From NCBI RefSeq assembly GCF_001549985.1, contig NZ_LROZ01000010.1:62001-126000 (forward strand): a stretch of DNA of 64,000 bases, read 5' to 3'. A program made the position numbers and the translations under genes. The DNA comes from Myroides odoratus. Lineage in GTDB: Bacteria > Bacteroidota > Bacteroidia > Flavobacteriales > Flavobacteriaceae. Of this stretch, positions 26,632 through 36,406 are shown in pieces; position 1 is the first letter of the stretch; every line of letters starts with the position of its first letter. Below the pieces are notes generated by a model. The model was not told the DNA's origin, did no database searches, and saw only the letters and a program-made list of their open reading frames with translations.

Positions 26632-27414
26632 TTAGTTTCCTTTGAAATCAGGTTTTCTCTTTTCTACAAAAGCCCCTATTCCTTCTTTTTGGTCCGCGGT
26701 ATGAAACAATTCGCCAAATAATGCGCCTTCTTGTTTTAATCCATCTGCTAAAGACAAATCAAAACCAGTGTGCATCGACTCTTTTGCTTTCGCTACAGCA
26801 ATTGGTCCTCTAGATGCAATCGTTTGAGCCATAGCAGACGCTTGATTCAACAATTCTTCTGGAGCAATTACGCGATTAACAAAGCCCATTGCCTCACAAG
26901 CAGCGGCAGAATAGAAATCGCCCGTAAAGACCATTTCTTTCGCTTTATAAAGCCCAATAGCACGAGGTAAACGCTGTGTTCCACCAAAGCAAGGTAATAA
27001 ACCTAACGTAGACTCTGGTAAACCAAATTTAGCCTTTTCACTTGCCAAAATGATATCACAAGCTAAGGCTAATTCACAACCTCCACCTAAAGCAAAACCA
27101 TTTACTGCTGCAATAACTGCAAAAGGCAAAGCTTCAATCGCATTAAAAGCAGCTTGTGCGGTATACGAAAATTCCGTTGCCTCAGCTGCGGTCATACTTT
27201 GCATCGCTTTAATATCCGCTCCTGCAACAAAAGCTTTTTCTCCAGAACCCGTAATAATCAAAACGCGAAGATCGCTTTTGTTTTTCGCTTGTTCTGCAAA
27301 TGATTTTAATTCTGCTAATACCGTATTATTCAATGCATTTAACGCATCTGGACGATTGATCGTCAAGGTGCCAACATATCCTTCTTGCTGGTATTGTAAC
27401 GTCTCAAAATTCAT
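26632..27414 (-). CDS. Enoyl-CoA hydratase (probable methacrylyl-CoA hydratase)
   Basis: 260 residues, crotonase fold. The oxyanion-hole segments are AGADIKAM and LGGGCELALACD, and the second catalytic Glu lies in GLPESTLGLLPCFGGTQRL. Both catalytic glutamates (in GGGCE and PE) are present, so it is a hydratase, not an isomerase. In this operon the fitting reaction is hydration of methacrylyl-CoA to 3-hydroxyisobutyryl-CoA in valine breakdown. Last gene of the eight-gene run; the next gene upstream ends 2 nt before its start. Confidence 0.9.
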   Translation of the reverse strand: MNFETLQYQQEGYVGTLTINRPDALNALNNTVLAELKSFAEQAKNKSDLRVLIITGSGEKAFVAGADIKAMQSMTAAEATEFSYTAQAAFNAIEALPFAVIAAVNGFALGGGCELALACDIILASEKAKFGLPESTLGLLPCFGGTQRLPRAIGLYKAKEMVFTGDFYSAAACEAMGFVNRVIAPEELLNQASAMAQTIASRGPIAVAKAKESMHTGFDLSLADGLKQEGALFGELFHTADQKEGIGAFVEKRKPDFKGN

Positions 27415-27416
27415 AA

Positions 27417-28298
27417 CTATTGCTGGTTTAAAAATTTAATAATACTAGAAAAATCAAACTTGCCATTTCCTGCTTCACTCCACATGCTGTACAAGTTAAG
27501 TGCTGCACTACCTAATGGAGTGGAGCTCTTTGTATCTAAACTAGCCGCTGCTGCTAAGCCTAAATCCTTTTTCATTAGATCTACCGCAAAACCTCCAGCA
27601 TATCCTTTCGATGCTGGCGTATTTTCAGCCACACCTGGATAAGGGTTATAGACTTCCAAAGACCAGTTTCTACCTGAACTTTTTTGCATAATCTCGCTCA
27701 ATACTTTAGGATCTAATCCATGACGCACTCCCAAGTTAATGGCTTCTGAAGTACCAATCATGTGAATAGCCAACAACATATTATTGCAAATCTTAGCCAC
27801 TTGTCCTGCTCCTGATTCACCTGCATAAAAAATGTTTTGCCCCATGCCTTCTAAGATGGATTTCGCTCTATCGAAATCAGCTGCTGCTCCTCCAACAATA
27901 AAAGTCAAAGTACCCGCTTGTGCTCCTGCAGTACCTCCAGATACTGGTGCATCAATCATTGCATGTCCTTGTGAAGCTGCTAAAGCAGCAACAGAACGAG
28001 CCGTAACTGCATCAATTGTACTACTGTCAATTAATACAGCATGCGGTTGCAATTGATCCATAAATTCCACGGTATACAAATCAGCAACGTGTTTACCAGA
28101 AGGTAGCATAGAAACAACTACTTCTGCTCCTTTTGCAACTTCCAAAGCAGATTTTGCCACTTTTCCTCCTTGAGCAACCAATTGATTTAAAGCAGCTTCA
28201 CTTAAATCAAATCCCGTTACTTCGTGTCCTTTTTTTACTAGGTTGGCAGCCATTGGACCACCCATATTTCCTAAGCCTATAAAAGCTATTTTTGCCAT
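27417..28298 (-). CDS. mmsB: 3-Hydroxyisobutyrate dehydrogenase
   Basis: 293 residues. NAD-binding motif IAFIGLGNMGGPMAANLVKK at the N-terminus, the family signature DAPVSGGTAGAQAGTL, and the catalytic lysine in GAGQVAKICNNMLLA. It oxidises 3-hydroxyisobutyrate to methylmalonate semialdehyde with NAD. It lies between the hydratase and the 3-hydroxyisobutyryl-CoA hydrolase, exactly the genes that make its substrate, with 2 and 11 nt spacing. Confidence 0.93.
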   Translation of the reverse strand: MAKIAFIGLGNMGGPMAANLVKKGHEVTGFDLSEAALNQLVAQGGKVAKSALEVAKGAEVVVSMLPSGKHVADLYTVEFMDQLQPHAVLIDSSTIDAVTARSVAALAASQGHAMIDAPVSGGTAGAQAGTLTFIVGGAAADFDRAKSILEGMGQNIFYAGESGAGQVAKICNNMLLAIHMIGTSEAINLGVRHGLDPKVLSEIMQKSSGRNWSLEVYNPYPGVAENTPASKGYAGGFAVDLMKKDLGLAAAASLDTKSSTPLGSAALNLYSMWSEAGNGKFDFSSIIKFLNQQ

Positions 28299-28309
28299 AC
28301 TTTTTCGTT

Positions 28310-29416
28310 TTAGTTTGTACCTAAATCCTTTAAAACGTCATTTTCTTTCGTCCAAAGAGGCTTAAAGTAACCCTCTACCCAATCAGACGTAACCTCTTCT
28401 AAAGTAGCAGGTTGCCATTTAGGAGATTGATCTTTATCTACCAATAAAGCACGTACACCTTCTGCAAAATCGGGATGGATACAACATTGACAAGCCAAGT
28501 TTAATTCCGTTTGGAACACTTGAGCTAAGCTGTATTCTTTTCCGTCTTGTAGCTGTTTAAAAATAATATGTGCTGAACTAGGCGAGCCTTTTTCAAAACT
28601 CTGTACCCCTGTTTCAATCCAACTATCTTTGTCTTTGTAATTCATCAAAATAGTGCGGAATTCTTCCAGCGTATTGACTGCCTCAAATTGTTGAATAAAC
28701 GATTGATGCGCTTCTGCTTGTGATGCACCAATTGTATAGGGTTGTGCCAATGTGGTTAACATCTCGTCTACTTGTGCTTCTACATTTTCAGACCAAGTAG
28801 CTTGGACTAAGGCATCAACCACCGCTTGTTTGGCAGTTGATTCCATATAGTAATCTGCTAAGCCTAAAAATCGACAATCAGCAGCATCTAAACGAGCCCC
28901 TGTTAATCCTAAATAAACTCCATAAGCTGAAGGCATGCGATTTAAAAACCAGGTCGCTCCAACATCTGGGAATAATCCAATGGTAATTTCAGGCATCGCT
29001 AATTTGCTTCGCTCCGTTACAATACGGTGTGAAGCGCCAACCATGACACCAATACCACCACCCATTACGATACCATGTCCCCATACAATAATAGGTTTTG
29101 GATACGTGTGAATGGCGTAATTTAAAGCATATTCTTTCGCAAAGAAATCAAAGCAACCTTGAGGCACTTGCGTCGCATCTACCTCACGTTGTGCTAGAAT
29201 ATTGTCATACAATTGTCTGACATCTCCCCCAGCACATAGCGCTTTTTCTCCTGCTCCTTGAATAAAGATACAAGCAACCTCACTTGATTTTTTCCACGAT
29301 TCTAACGCAACAGTAAGCGCTTCAATCATTTCTAAATTCAAAGAGTTTAACGTTGCTTCTGAATTCAACGTGATAAAACCTACTTTATTCTTTACTTCTG
29401 TTAGTATTAAACTCAT
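28310..29416 (-). CDS. 3-Hydroxyisobutyryl-CoA hydrolase
   Basis: 368 residues, longer than a plain hydratase, with the HIBCH-type crotonase core: LCAGGDVRQLYDNI, VMGGGIGVMVGASHRIVTE and MPEITIGLFPDVGATWFLNRM, then the extra C-terminal domain with CCIHPDFAEGVRALLVDKDQSPKW. It releases free 3-hydroxyisobutyrate and CoA, supplying MmsB. An unspecific enoyl-CoA hydratase is excluded by the C-terminal part and the operon. Confidence 0.9.
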   Translation of the reverse strand: MSLILTEVKNKVGFITLNSEATLNSLNLEMIEALTVALESWKKSSEVACIFIQGAGEKALCAGGDVRQLYDNILAQREVDATQVPQGCFDFFAKEYALNYAIHTYPKPIIVWGHGIVMGGGIGVMVGASHRIVTERSKLAMPEITIGLFPDVGATWFLNRMPSAYGVYLGLTGARLDAADCRFLGLADYYMESTAKQAVVDALVQATWSENVEAQVDEMLTTLAQPYTIGASQAEAHQSFIQQFEAVNTLEEFRTILMNYKDKDSWIETGVQSFEKGSPSSAHIIFKQLQDGKEYSLAQVFQTELNLACQCCIHPDFAEGVRALLVDKDQSPKWQPATLEEVTSDWVEGYFKPLWTKENDVLKDLGTN

Positions 29417-29426
29417 GATTTTCTCC

Positions 29427-30587
29427 TTAACGTATTTCAGCAGTTGCTCCTTCTTCTAATATCTTTCTCGATATCACCAATTTCATAATTTCATTGGTTC
29501 CTTCTACGATTTGATGTACTCTCGCATCACGCATTAGACGTTCAACAGGGAAATCTTGTGTACATCCATACCCCCCTAATAGCTGTAAAGCATCATTACA
29601 TACCGTAAAGCTATTATCTGTTGCTAAGCGCTTCGCCATGGCGCAATAGGTTGTGGCATTCGCATCTTTAGAATCTAGCTTAAATGCAGCTAAATATACC
29701 ATTTGACGTGCTGCAACTAACTCTGTTACCATATCTGCAATTTTAAATTGCAAGGCTTGGAATTGAGCTAATGCTTTGCCAAACTGCATGCGTTCATGCA
29801 TATAACGTTGAGCTAAATTCAACGATCCTTGCGCTGCTCCAACCGAACAAATGGCTACGTTGATACGTCCTCCATCTAACCCTTTTAAAGCAATCTTGAA
29901 ACCATCTCCTTCATTTCCCAGTAGGTTTTCAGCAGGAATTTCAACTTGATCTAAAAAGATAAAACGCGTTGGCTGTGTATTCCATCCTAGTTTTTTTTCT
30001 TTTTCACCAAAGCTAATCCCTTTTGCATCCGCAGGTACAACAAAGGCACTAATACCCTTTGCTCCTGCATCTCCTGTACGAGCCATTACAACAAGGTAAT
30101 CACTCTCTCCTGCTCCTGAAATAAAGGCTTTTGTTCCGTTCAAGATGTACGTATCCCCTTGTTTTACTGCCGTCGTTTTCAAACTAGCAGCATCTGAACC
30201 TGAATCAGGCTCAGTTAAACAATAGGATCCAAATTTCATTCCTGATGCCAATGCTGGACAAATCGCTTGTCTTACTTGCTCTTTTCCATATTGGTCAATC
30301 ATCCAGGTCACCATGTTGTGAATGGTAATATAAGCGGTTGTAGACGGACAAGCCGCTGCTAATTCTTCAAAGATAATAGCAGCATCTAATCTTGAGAACC
30401 CTAATCCTCCTACATCTTCTCGCGTATAAACCCCACAAAAGCCTTGTTCTCCCGCTTTTTGAATGGCTTCACGTGGAAATATTTTATTTGCATCCCAATC
30501 TGAGGCATAAGGAGCTAATTCTTTTTCTGCAAAACTCCTTGCCGCATCTTGAAAAGCTAATTGATTTTCATCTAAATTAAATTGCAT
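29427..30587 (-). CDS. Acyl-CoA dehydrogenase (probable isobutyryl-CoA)
   Basis: 386 residues with the FAD-binding signatures YCLTEPDSGSDAASLKT and the C-terminal QLLGGYGCTQDFPVERLMRDARVHQIVEGTNEI. The catalytic base is the Glu of VEGTNEIM. In context it probably desaturates isobutyryl-CoA to methacrylyl-CoA, passing electrons to ETF; short branched-chain substrates generally are also possible. Operon gene between mmsA and the hydrolase (10 and 15 nt gaps). Confidence 0.88.
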   Translation of the reverse strand: MQFNLDENQLAFQDAARSFAEKELAPYASDWDANKIFPREAIQKAGEQGFCGVYTREDVGGLGFSRLDAAIIFEELAAACPSTTAYITIHNMVTWMIDQYGKEQVRQAICPALASGMKFGSYCLTEPDSGSDAASLKTTAVKQGDTYILNGTKAFISGAGESDYLVVMARTGDAGAKGISAFVVPADAKGISFGEKEKKLGWNTQPTRFIFLDQVEIPAENLLGNEGDGFKIALKGLDGGRINVAICSVGAAQGSLNLAQRYMHERMQFGKALAQFQALQFKIADMVTELVAARQMVYLAAFKLDSKDANATTYCAMAKRLATDNSFTVCNDALQLLGGYGCTQDFPVERLMRDARVHQIVEGTNEIMKLVISRKILEEGATAEIR

Positions 30588-30602
30588 AATACTCTTTCTT
30601 CC

Positions 30603-32099
30603 TTATTTAAGATTAATCGTCATATTCACATTTCCTCCAGGTACATCTTCCTCAAACCAACGTGCTGTGATTGTTTTGGTTTCTGTATAGAAACGAACCC
30701 CTTGTTTTCCATACGAGTGTAAATCTCCAAAGAACGACTTGCGCCATCCTGTGAAAGAGAAGAACGGTAATGGCACAGGAATTGGAAGATTCACTCCAAT
30801 TTGTCCTACTTGAATCTCGTGTTGGAATTTACGAGCTGCTGCTCCTGAATTAGTGAAAATTGACGTACCATTTCCATAAGGGTTGTCATTGATGATTTGA
30901 ATAGCTTCATCTAAAGTATCAGCGGTTACTAATAATAAGGCAGGGCCAAAGATTTCTTCTTTATAGATGTCCATATCCGTTGTTACTTTGTTAAACAACG
31001 TTGGTCCTACGAAGTAACCTTTTTCATAACCTGGTACAACACAATCACTTCCGTCTAATAAAACTTCAGCTCCTTGGTCGTAACCACTCTTAATCAAACG
31101 CAATACTTTGTCTTTCGACTGTTTGTTGATTAGTGGTCCATAAGCTGCTGCATCATCCGACCAAACACCTGGTTTGATTGTACTTAATGCATTTTTAATA
31201 TCATTTACCCAGTTTTGCGCTTCTCCTACTAATACAGCTACACTAATAGCCATACAACGCTGACCTGCAGCACCACAAGAAGCTCCGACTAAGTTATTGA
31301 TTACTTGTTGTTTATTTGCATCTGGCATAACAACCATGTGGTTTTTTGCTCCACCAAATGCTTGAACGCGTTTTAAATTATGCGTTCCTGTACGGTAAAC
31401 ATGTTCCGCTACTGGTACAGATCCTACAAATGAAATTGCGCGAATATCCTCGTGATTTAAAATGTGATTCACTTGGTCTTTCGATCCGTGAACAATATTT
31501 AAAACGCCTTTAGGGAATCCTGCTTGTTGGAATAACTCAGCTAATTTCATAGCCGTCATCGGCGCTTGCTCAGACGGTTTTAAGATAAAGGTATTTCCAC
31601 AAGCAATTGCCATTGGAAACATCCATAAAGGAATCATCGCTGGGAAGTTAAATGGCGTGATTCCAGCACACACTCCTAACGGTTGGATGTAGCTATACGT
31701 ATCTACTGCACGAGCCACATTTTCAACTGTTTCTCCCATCATTAAAGTAGGGATAGAACACGCGTGTTCTACTACTTCAATTCCTCTCCAAACATCTCCC
31801 ATCGCATCAGCAAATGTTTTTCCATTCTCTGTAGCTAAAATCTCTGCGATTTCTTTTTGATGTTCTTTTAATAAATGTTGATATTTCAAAAATAATCTAG
31901 CGCGCTCTGGTGTAGCTACTTCTTTCCATGTTTTAAATGCCTCACCTGCTAAAGCAATCGCCTGATCAATCTCTTTTAATTCTGTCAATGGCACTTCTGC
32001 GATAATCTCTTGTGTTGCTGGGTTTTCAACTGGTAAATAGGCTGTAGTAGTACTAGCGGTAAATGCACCGTTTATGTATAAGTTTATTTTTTGTGTCAT
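30603..32099 (-). CDS. mmsA: Methylmalonate-semialdehyde dehydrogenase (CoA-acylating)
   Basis: 498 residues of the aldehyde dehydrogenase superfamily. The catalytic Cys lies in [14 protein letters not shown], the NAD site includes [12 protein letters not shown], and the family-specific C-terminus is [20 protein letters not shown]. It converts methylmalonate semialdehyde plus CoA and NAD to propionyl-CoA, CO2 and NADH. This product feeds PrpC encoded immediately upstream. The 84-nt gap before it contains a palindrome and a stable hairpin, so expression may be set apart from prpBCD. Confidence 0.93.
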   Translation of the reverse strand: MTQKINLYINGAFTASTTTAYLPVENPATQEIIAEVPLTELKEIDQAIALAGEAFKTWKEVATPERARLFLKYQHLLKEHQKEIAEILATENGKTFADAMGDVWRGIEVVEHACSIPTLMMGETVENVARAVDTYSYIQPLGVCAGITPFNFPAMIPLWMFPMAIACGNTFILKPSEQAPMTAMKLAELFQQAGFPKGVLNIVHGSKDQVNHILNHEDIRAISFVGSVPVAEHVYRTGTHNLKRVQAFGGAKNHMVVMPDANKQQVINNLVGASCGAAGQRCMAISVAVLVGEAQNWVNDIKNALSTIKPGVWSDDAAAYGPLINKQSKDKVLRLIKSGYDQGAEVLLDGSDCVVPGYEKGYFVGPTLFNKVTTDMDIYKEEIFGPALLLVTADTLDEAIQIINDNPYGNGTSIFTNSGAAARKFQHEIQVGQIGVNLPIPVPLPFFSFTGWRKSFFGDLHSYGKQGVRFYTETKTITARWFEEDVPGGNVNMTINLK

Positions 32100-32127
32100 A
32101 GTTGTTATAATTTATTCGGGTTGGTGG

Positions 32128-32145
32128 TTGTTCCTTAAGGAACAA
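32128..32145. promoter_or_regulatory. Perfect 18-bp palindrome upstream of mmsA
   Basis: TTGTTCCTTAAGGAACAA is fully self-complementary and lies 29-46 nt before the mmsA start. A candidate operator for a dimeric repressor. It overlaps the hairpin at 32143 by three bases, so the two structures may exclude one another. Confidence 0.45.
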
Positions 32146-32170
32146 GAGTTGATTTTTCAATCAACTCTTG
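32143..32170 (-). promoter_or_regulatory. Intercistronic hairpin between prpD and mmsA
   Basis: A 12-bp stem CAAGAGTTGATT / AATCAACTCTTG with a 4-nt loop and no T run. Probably an mRNA stabiliser or processing point, not a full terminator. Confidence 0.6.
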
Positions 32171-32183
32171 GGTAAGTATAAGC

Positions 32184-33635
32184 TTAGATAACTAGTAAGT
32201 CAACAAACTCATTTACATTTAGATTAATCAAGGTAGCATAATCTAAAGAGTTTTCCATTACTACTCTCTGTTGTTTTTCTGGGTAAACGCGAGCTAAGTT
32301 AATTTTGTATTTTTTAATTAACTCTGGAATTCCTTCTTCTCTTCTGCGTTTGTGTCCGATTGGGTACTCCACAACTACTTCATCAATTGATGATCCATCG
32401 TTAAATGTAATAGTCAATGCGTTAGCAATTGAACGTTTTTCTGGATCGTGGTAATCTTTAGTAAATTGAACATCTTCCACACATTCCATTTTATCACGCA
32501 ATACGTCAATTCTTGCATCAGAAGCAATATTATCTTCATAATCTGCAGCTGTTAATCTTCCATAAAGTAATGGAACAGCAATCATGTATTGAATACAGTG
32601 GTCACGGTCAGCTGGATTGTCTAATGGACCTTTTTTATCGATAATGCGAATCGCTGCTTCGTGTGTACGAATCGTGATTTTTTTGATATCTTCTGTAGAT
32701 TTTCCTAATTCTTTTAATTTCCCGTGTAAAGTCATTGCTGCTTCAACTGCCGTTTGCGAGTGGAACTCAGCTGGGAATGAAATTTTGAACAATACATTCT
32801 CCATAACGTAAGAACCGTAATCTCTTTGGAATTTAAAAGCATTTCCTTTGAAAGAAACGTCATAGAATCCCCATGTTTTAGCAGTTAATACAGATGGATA
32901 TCCCATTTCTCCTGTTTTAGCCATTAAAGCTAAACGCACTGCACGCGAAGTTGCATCTCCAGCAGCCCAAGATTTACGGCTTCCTGTATTAGGTGCATGA
33001 CGGTACGTTCTCAACGCTTGACCATCAACGAATGCTAACGAAATTGCATTGATTAACTCATCACGTGTTAAACCAATTAACTTTCCTACAACTGCTGTAG
33101 AAGCTAATTTAACTAATAATACGTGGTCTAATCCAACGCGGTTAAATGAGTTCTCTAAAGCCATAACTCCCTGCACTTCGTGTGCCATGATCATTGCTTC
33201 TAAAACTTGTTTCATTTTTAAAGGTGCTTTTCCTTCTGCGATATTTGTTCTTGACAACCAATCTGCAGTAGCTAAAATACCTCCTAAGTTATCTGAAGGG
33301 TGTCCCCACTCTGCTGCTAGCCAAGTATCATTAAAGTCCAACCAACGCACGATTGTTCCAATGTTGAAAGCAGCTTGAATTGGATCTAATTGAAATTGTG
33401 TTCCTGGAACTTTTGCTCCATTTGGAACGATAGTTCCCTTTACTACAGGTCCTAATAATTTAGTACATGCTGGGTATGTTAGCGCTTCTAAACCACATCC
33501 AATCGTGTCTAATAGACAATAATGTGCTGTTTTCCAAGCTAAATCATTCTTAATCTCATAGTTTAATACGTAATCCGCAATGTCCACTAATACTTGATCT
33601 GGTTGTGGTCGTTCGTTTGAAATGTGTAATGACAT
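32184..33635 (-). CDS. prpD: 2-Methylcitrate dehydratase
   Basis: 483 residues, MmgE/PrpD family. Typical stretches are [50 protein letters not shown] (the conserved D-N-D-T region), [16 protein letters not shown] and the C-terminal PVGHKR-like [15 protein letters not shown]. Dehydrates 2-methylcitrate to 2-methyl-cis-aconitate without an iron-sulfur cluster. Flanked by prpC (28 nt) and mmsA. The rehydration step needs aconitase, which is not encoded here. Confidence 0.93.
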   Translation of the reverse strand: MSLHISNERPQPDQVLVDIADYVLNYEIKNDLAWKTAHYCLLDTIGCGLEALTYPACTKLLGPVVKGTIVPNGAKVPGTQFQLDPIQAAFNIGTIVRWLDFNDTWLAAEWGHPSDNLGGILATADWLSRTNIAEGKAPLKMKQVLEAMIMAHEVQGVMALENSFNRVGLDHVLLVKLASTAVVGKLIGLTRDELINAISLAFVDGQALRTYRHAPNTGSRKSWAAGDATSRAVRLALMAKTGEMGYPSVLTAKTWGFYDVSFKGNAFKFQRDYGSYVMENVLFKISFPAEFHSQTAVEAAMTLHGKLKELGKSTEDIKKITIRTHEAAIRIIDKKGPLDNPADRDHCIQYMIAVPLLYGRLTAADYEDNIASDARIDVLRDKMECVEDVQFTKDYHDPEKRSIANALTITFNDGSSIDEVVVEYPIGHKRRREEGIPELIKKYKINLARVYPEKQQRVVMENSLDYATLINLNVNEFVDLLVI

Positions 33636-33663
33636 TTTAAATTCTTATTTTTTAGTTATTAAA

Positions 33664-34815
33664 TTATTTTCTGTCTTTGATTGATACAAAAGTTTTGTTT
33701 TCTGGCCCAACATAATTAGCACTTGGACGAATAATTTTTCCATCCTGACGTTGTTCCATAATATGGGCACTCCATCCTGTAATACGAGAAACTACAAAAA
33801 GAGGAGTAAACATTAAAGTAGGTACCCCCATTTGATGGTAAGATACGGCTGAGAACCAGTCTAAGTTCGGGAACATTTTTTTCTCCTCCCACATCACGGT
33901 TTCTAAACGCTCTGCGATATCATATAAAAGCATATCACCCGCTTCTCTAGACAATTCTTCCGCTACTTTTTTAATTACTTCATTTCTTGGATCTGAAATC
34001 GTGTAAACGGGGTGTCCAAAACCAATGATTACTTCTTTGTTCTCTACGCGTTTTCTGATATCTGCTTCTGCTTCATCAGGTGTATTATAACGGCTTTGAA
34101 TTTCAAAAGCAACCTCATTAGCTCCTCCGTGTTTTGGTCCACGTAAAGCACCAATTGCTCCAGTCACACAAGAATAGAAGTCTGAATTTGTACCTGCAAT
34201 TACGCGACTTGTAAAGGTAGATGCATTAAATTCATGCTCTGCATACAAGATTAAAGATACTTGCATGGCTTTTACCCAAGATTCAGAAGGTTTCTCTCCG
34301 TGTAACAAATGTAAAAAGTGACCACCAATCGTGTCGTCATCTGTTTCCACTTCGATTTCTTTTCCGTTATGTGTATAGTGATACCAATACAATAATCCAG
34401 AACTAAAAGACGCTAATAATTTATCAGCAATATCTCTCGCTCCAGCAGTATTATGGTCATCTTTTTCTGGTTGAATCGTTCCGATAGCGGATACCATAGA
34501 ACGCATTACATCCATTGGATGTGCCGCGGCAGGTATATTTTTTAAAATGCTACGCACTGATTTTGGTAAACCACGCAACGATTTTAATTTTGCTTTGTAG
34601 TTTCTCAACTGTGCTTCATTCGGTAAATGACCATAAATTAATAGGTAAGCCACTTCTTCGAATGTTGCATTTGCTGCTAAATCTAATATATTATATCCTC
34701 TGTAGTATAAATCATTTCCGCTTTTTCCAACGCTACACAACGCTGTATTACCAGCTGCAACTCCAGATAGCGCAACGCTTTTCTTTGGTTTGAAGCTTGT
34801 TTCGTTATTTGACAT
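33664..34815 (-). CDS. prpC: 2-Methylcitrate synthase
   Basis: 383 residues of the citrate synthase fold. The catalytic His/His/Asp regions are [32 protein letters not shown] and the C-terminal [19 protein letters not shown]. The short length and the [10 protein letters not shown] segment fit methylcitrate/citrate synthase type II. Adjacent prpB and prpD make methylcitrate synthase the clear choice: propionyl-CoA plus oxaloacetate gives 2-methylcitrate. Starts 2 nt after the prpB stop. Confidence 0.92.
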   Translation of the reverse strand: MSNNETSFKPKKSVALSGVAAGNTALCSVGKSGNDLYYRGYNILDLAANATFEEVAYLLIYGHLPNEAQLRNYKAKLKSLRGLPKSVRSILKNIPAAAHPMDVMRSMVSAIGTIQPEKDDHNTAGARDIADKLLASFSSGLLYWYHYTHNGKEIEVETDDDTIGGHFLHLLHGEKPSESWVKAMQVSLILYAEHEFNASTFTSRVIAGTNSDFYSCVTGAIGALRGPKHGGANEVAFEIQSRYNTPDEAEADIRKRVENKEVIIGFGHPVYTISDPRNEVIKKVAEELSREAGDMLLYDIAERLETVMWEEKKMFPNLDWFSAVSYHQMGVPTLMFTPLFVVSRITGWSAHIMEQRQDGKIIRPSANYVGPENKTFVSIKDRK

Positions 34816-34817
34816 GC

Positions 34818-35711
34818 TTATTGTTTTTTAAATAGGTTGTTTAATTTTTGTTCATAATCATGGTAGTTGATACTGCTGTATAACTCCTCACGCGTTTGCA
34901 TGGTATCTAAAACATTAGCTTGTGTACCGTCTTGACGAATGTGATTGTATACATTCAACGCTGCTTTATTTGCTGCGCGGAAAGCAGAAAGCGGATAAAG
35001 AACTAGTCCTACTCCAGCTGCTTTTAATTCTTCTACTGTATACATTTTAATCATTCCAAATTCAGTAATATTCGCTAGTACTGGAATACCTGTTGCATCA
35101 ACAAATTTTTGATAAAAACTCAAATCTGGCACTGCTTCAGCAAAAATGAAGTCTGCACCAGCTTCTTTATAAGCAATAGCGCGCTCTAATGTACTTTCTA
35201 ATCCTTCATTAGCAAAGGCATCAGTACGAGCGCCAATAACGAAATGTTCGTCTGTACGGGCATCAACAGCAGACTTAATACGATCTACCATTTCTTGCTT
35301 GCTCACCACTTCTTTTCCAGGACGGTGACCACAGCGCTTAGCTCCCACTTGATCTTCTATGTGTAAAGCTGCCGCTCCGGCTTTAATTAATGATTTTACA
35401 GTTCTTGCTACGTTAAATGCTGATGGACCAAATCCAGTGTCAACATCAACCATCAATGGTAAATCACATATATTGGTAATACGTTGTACATCGATTAAAA
35501 CGTCTTCTAAGGTTGTAATTCCTAAATCAGGTACACCTAATGATCCCGCAGCAACACCACCACCAGATAAATAAATAGCATTAAATCCTGCTTGTTGAGC
35601 TAATAACGCGTGATTCGCATTAATAGCACCTACAATTTGGAGGGGACTTTCCTTTTGCATTGCCTCCCTAAAAAGTAATCCGGGAGATTTGAAATTGTTT
35701 GTTTTGTTCAT
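34818..35711 (-). CDS. prpB: 2-Methylisocitrate lyase
   Basis: 297 residues from the ATG at 35711 ([18 protein letters not shown]); an extension to 35813 adds a stretch unlike the family. Catalytic motif KRCGH (in [14 protein letters not shown]) with the family Arg at position 2, and the metal-binding Asp cluster in [10 protein letters not shown]. It splits 2-methylisocitrate to pyruvate and succinate, the last step of the methylcitrate cycle. First gene of the eight-gene catabolic run; the 695-nt region upstream is the place for its control. Confidence 0.93.
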   Translation of the reverse strand: MNKTNNFKSPGLLFREAMQKESPLQIVGAINANHALLAQQAGFNAIYLSGGGVAAGSLGVPDLGITTLEDVLIDVQRITNICDLPLMVDVDTGFGPSAFNVARTVKSLIKAGAAALHIEDQVGAKRCGHRPGKEVVSKQEMVDRIKSAVDARTDEHFVIGARTDAFANEGLESTLERAIAYKEAGADFIFAEAVPDLSFYQKFVDATGIPVLANITEFGMIKMYTVEELKAAGVGLVLYPLSAFRAANKAALNVYNHIRQDGTQANVLDTMQTREELYSSINYHDYEQKLNNLFKKQ

Positions 35712-36281
35712 TCTTATGGTTGTTAATAATCTACATTTTGAGTGTAAGAAATAATTCATCACAATACACACTTCTTCTAAAGGGCTGAATAGCCACAGCC
35801 TTTCTAGCCTCAATGGCAGACGAACTACTTATATTTGATAAATATATGAATATTTTTATTGAAAACTTTTTTATATCTAAATTTCCGTAAAATAAAATCA
35901 ACCAAAAAAAAGTTAAAAACTGCCGAATAGACAAAAGAGGGATTAAATTAACCCTTTATTAAGAAGAAATGTCAATCCACAAGGGCTAAAATTGCGGATT
36001 TACAATAAAAAAAATTATTTCGGAAATTTATCCTAGCCCCGAGAGTCGTATTTTAAACGCTATACATACGAACTTCTCTACTTAGAAGGCAGAGAAAACA
36101 AGTAACACAAGTCTTCGCTTCTCCTTTAACTAAACCCTAAGATACTGATTTTTATTTTACTACACATCCCTTACCTGAAAATTTTAATGTTAAATCATTC
36201 AAATACTGCGAAGGTCGTGTGGGATGGCTTGTGATTACACCACGCTAGATTATCCTTTTTTACGGTCTCATACTGAAAAAA

Positions 36282-36301
36282 AAAGCCCTAATCTAGGCTT
36301 T
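36282..36301 (-). terminator. Second hairpin with T9, possible attenuator
   Basis: On the minus strand AAAGCC-TAGATTAG-GGCTTT is followed by T9. The stop codon of the short leader frame (36300-36329) overlaps the stem base. A segment upstream, TAATCTA, is complementary to TAGATTA in the loop. Confidence 0.6.
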
Positions 36302-36329
36302 AAAGCAGTCTAATAATCAACAAGAACAT
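36300..36329 (-). CDS. Possible 9-residue leader peptide
   Basis: ATG TTC TTG TTG ATT ATT AGA CTG CTT TAA encodes MFLLIIRLL: six of nine residues are Leu or Ile. It directly precedes a T9 hairpin. The composition recalls leader peptides of branched-chain amino-acid attenuators. No convincing ribosome-binding site is visible, and the next gene (prpB) is about 600 nt downstream, so translation and function are speculative. Confidence 0.2.
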   Translation of the reverse strand: MFLLIIRLL

Positions 36330-36359
36330 CTTAAATCTTCTCTTTAGATTAAACAAAAA

Positions 36360-36382
36360 AAGCACTTGAAAATCAAGTGCTT
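36360..36382 (-). terminator. Intrinsic terminator of the CvfB-like gene
   Basis: AAGCACTTGA / TCAAGTGCTT with a 3-nt loop, then a T run on the minus strand, 25 nt after the stop at 36407. Confidence 0.85.
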
Positions 36383-36406
36383 CTATTTTTTATACGTTTA
36401 CTAAAA

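Larger units (their letters stand above)
35712..36406. other. Long intergenic leader region upstream of prpB
   Basis: A 695-base gene-free stretch. I see two minus-strand terminator hairpins (36360-36382 and 36282-36301) with a 9-codon reading frame between them. The rest is AT-rich sequence with no recognisable gene, tRNA or riboswitch class. No clear TAnnTTTG box with a spaced TTG was found near prpB. Confidence 0.6.

Noticed and set aside
35712..35813. N-terminal extension of PrpB
   Set aside because: The extra residues do not match the family; [18 protein letters not shown] is the normal beginning.
35712..36406. tRNA, riboswitch or hidden gene in the long gap upstream of prpB
   Set aside because: No cloverleaf or conserved riboswitch core could be traced, and open frames are short with no coding look.
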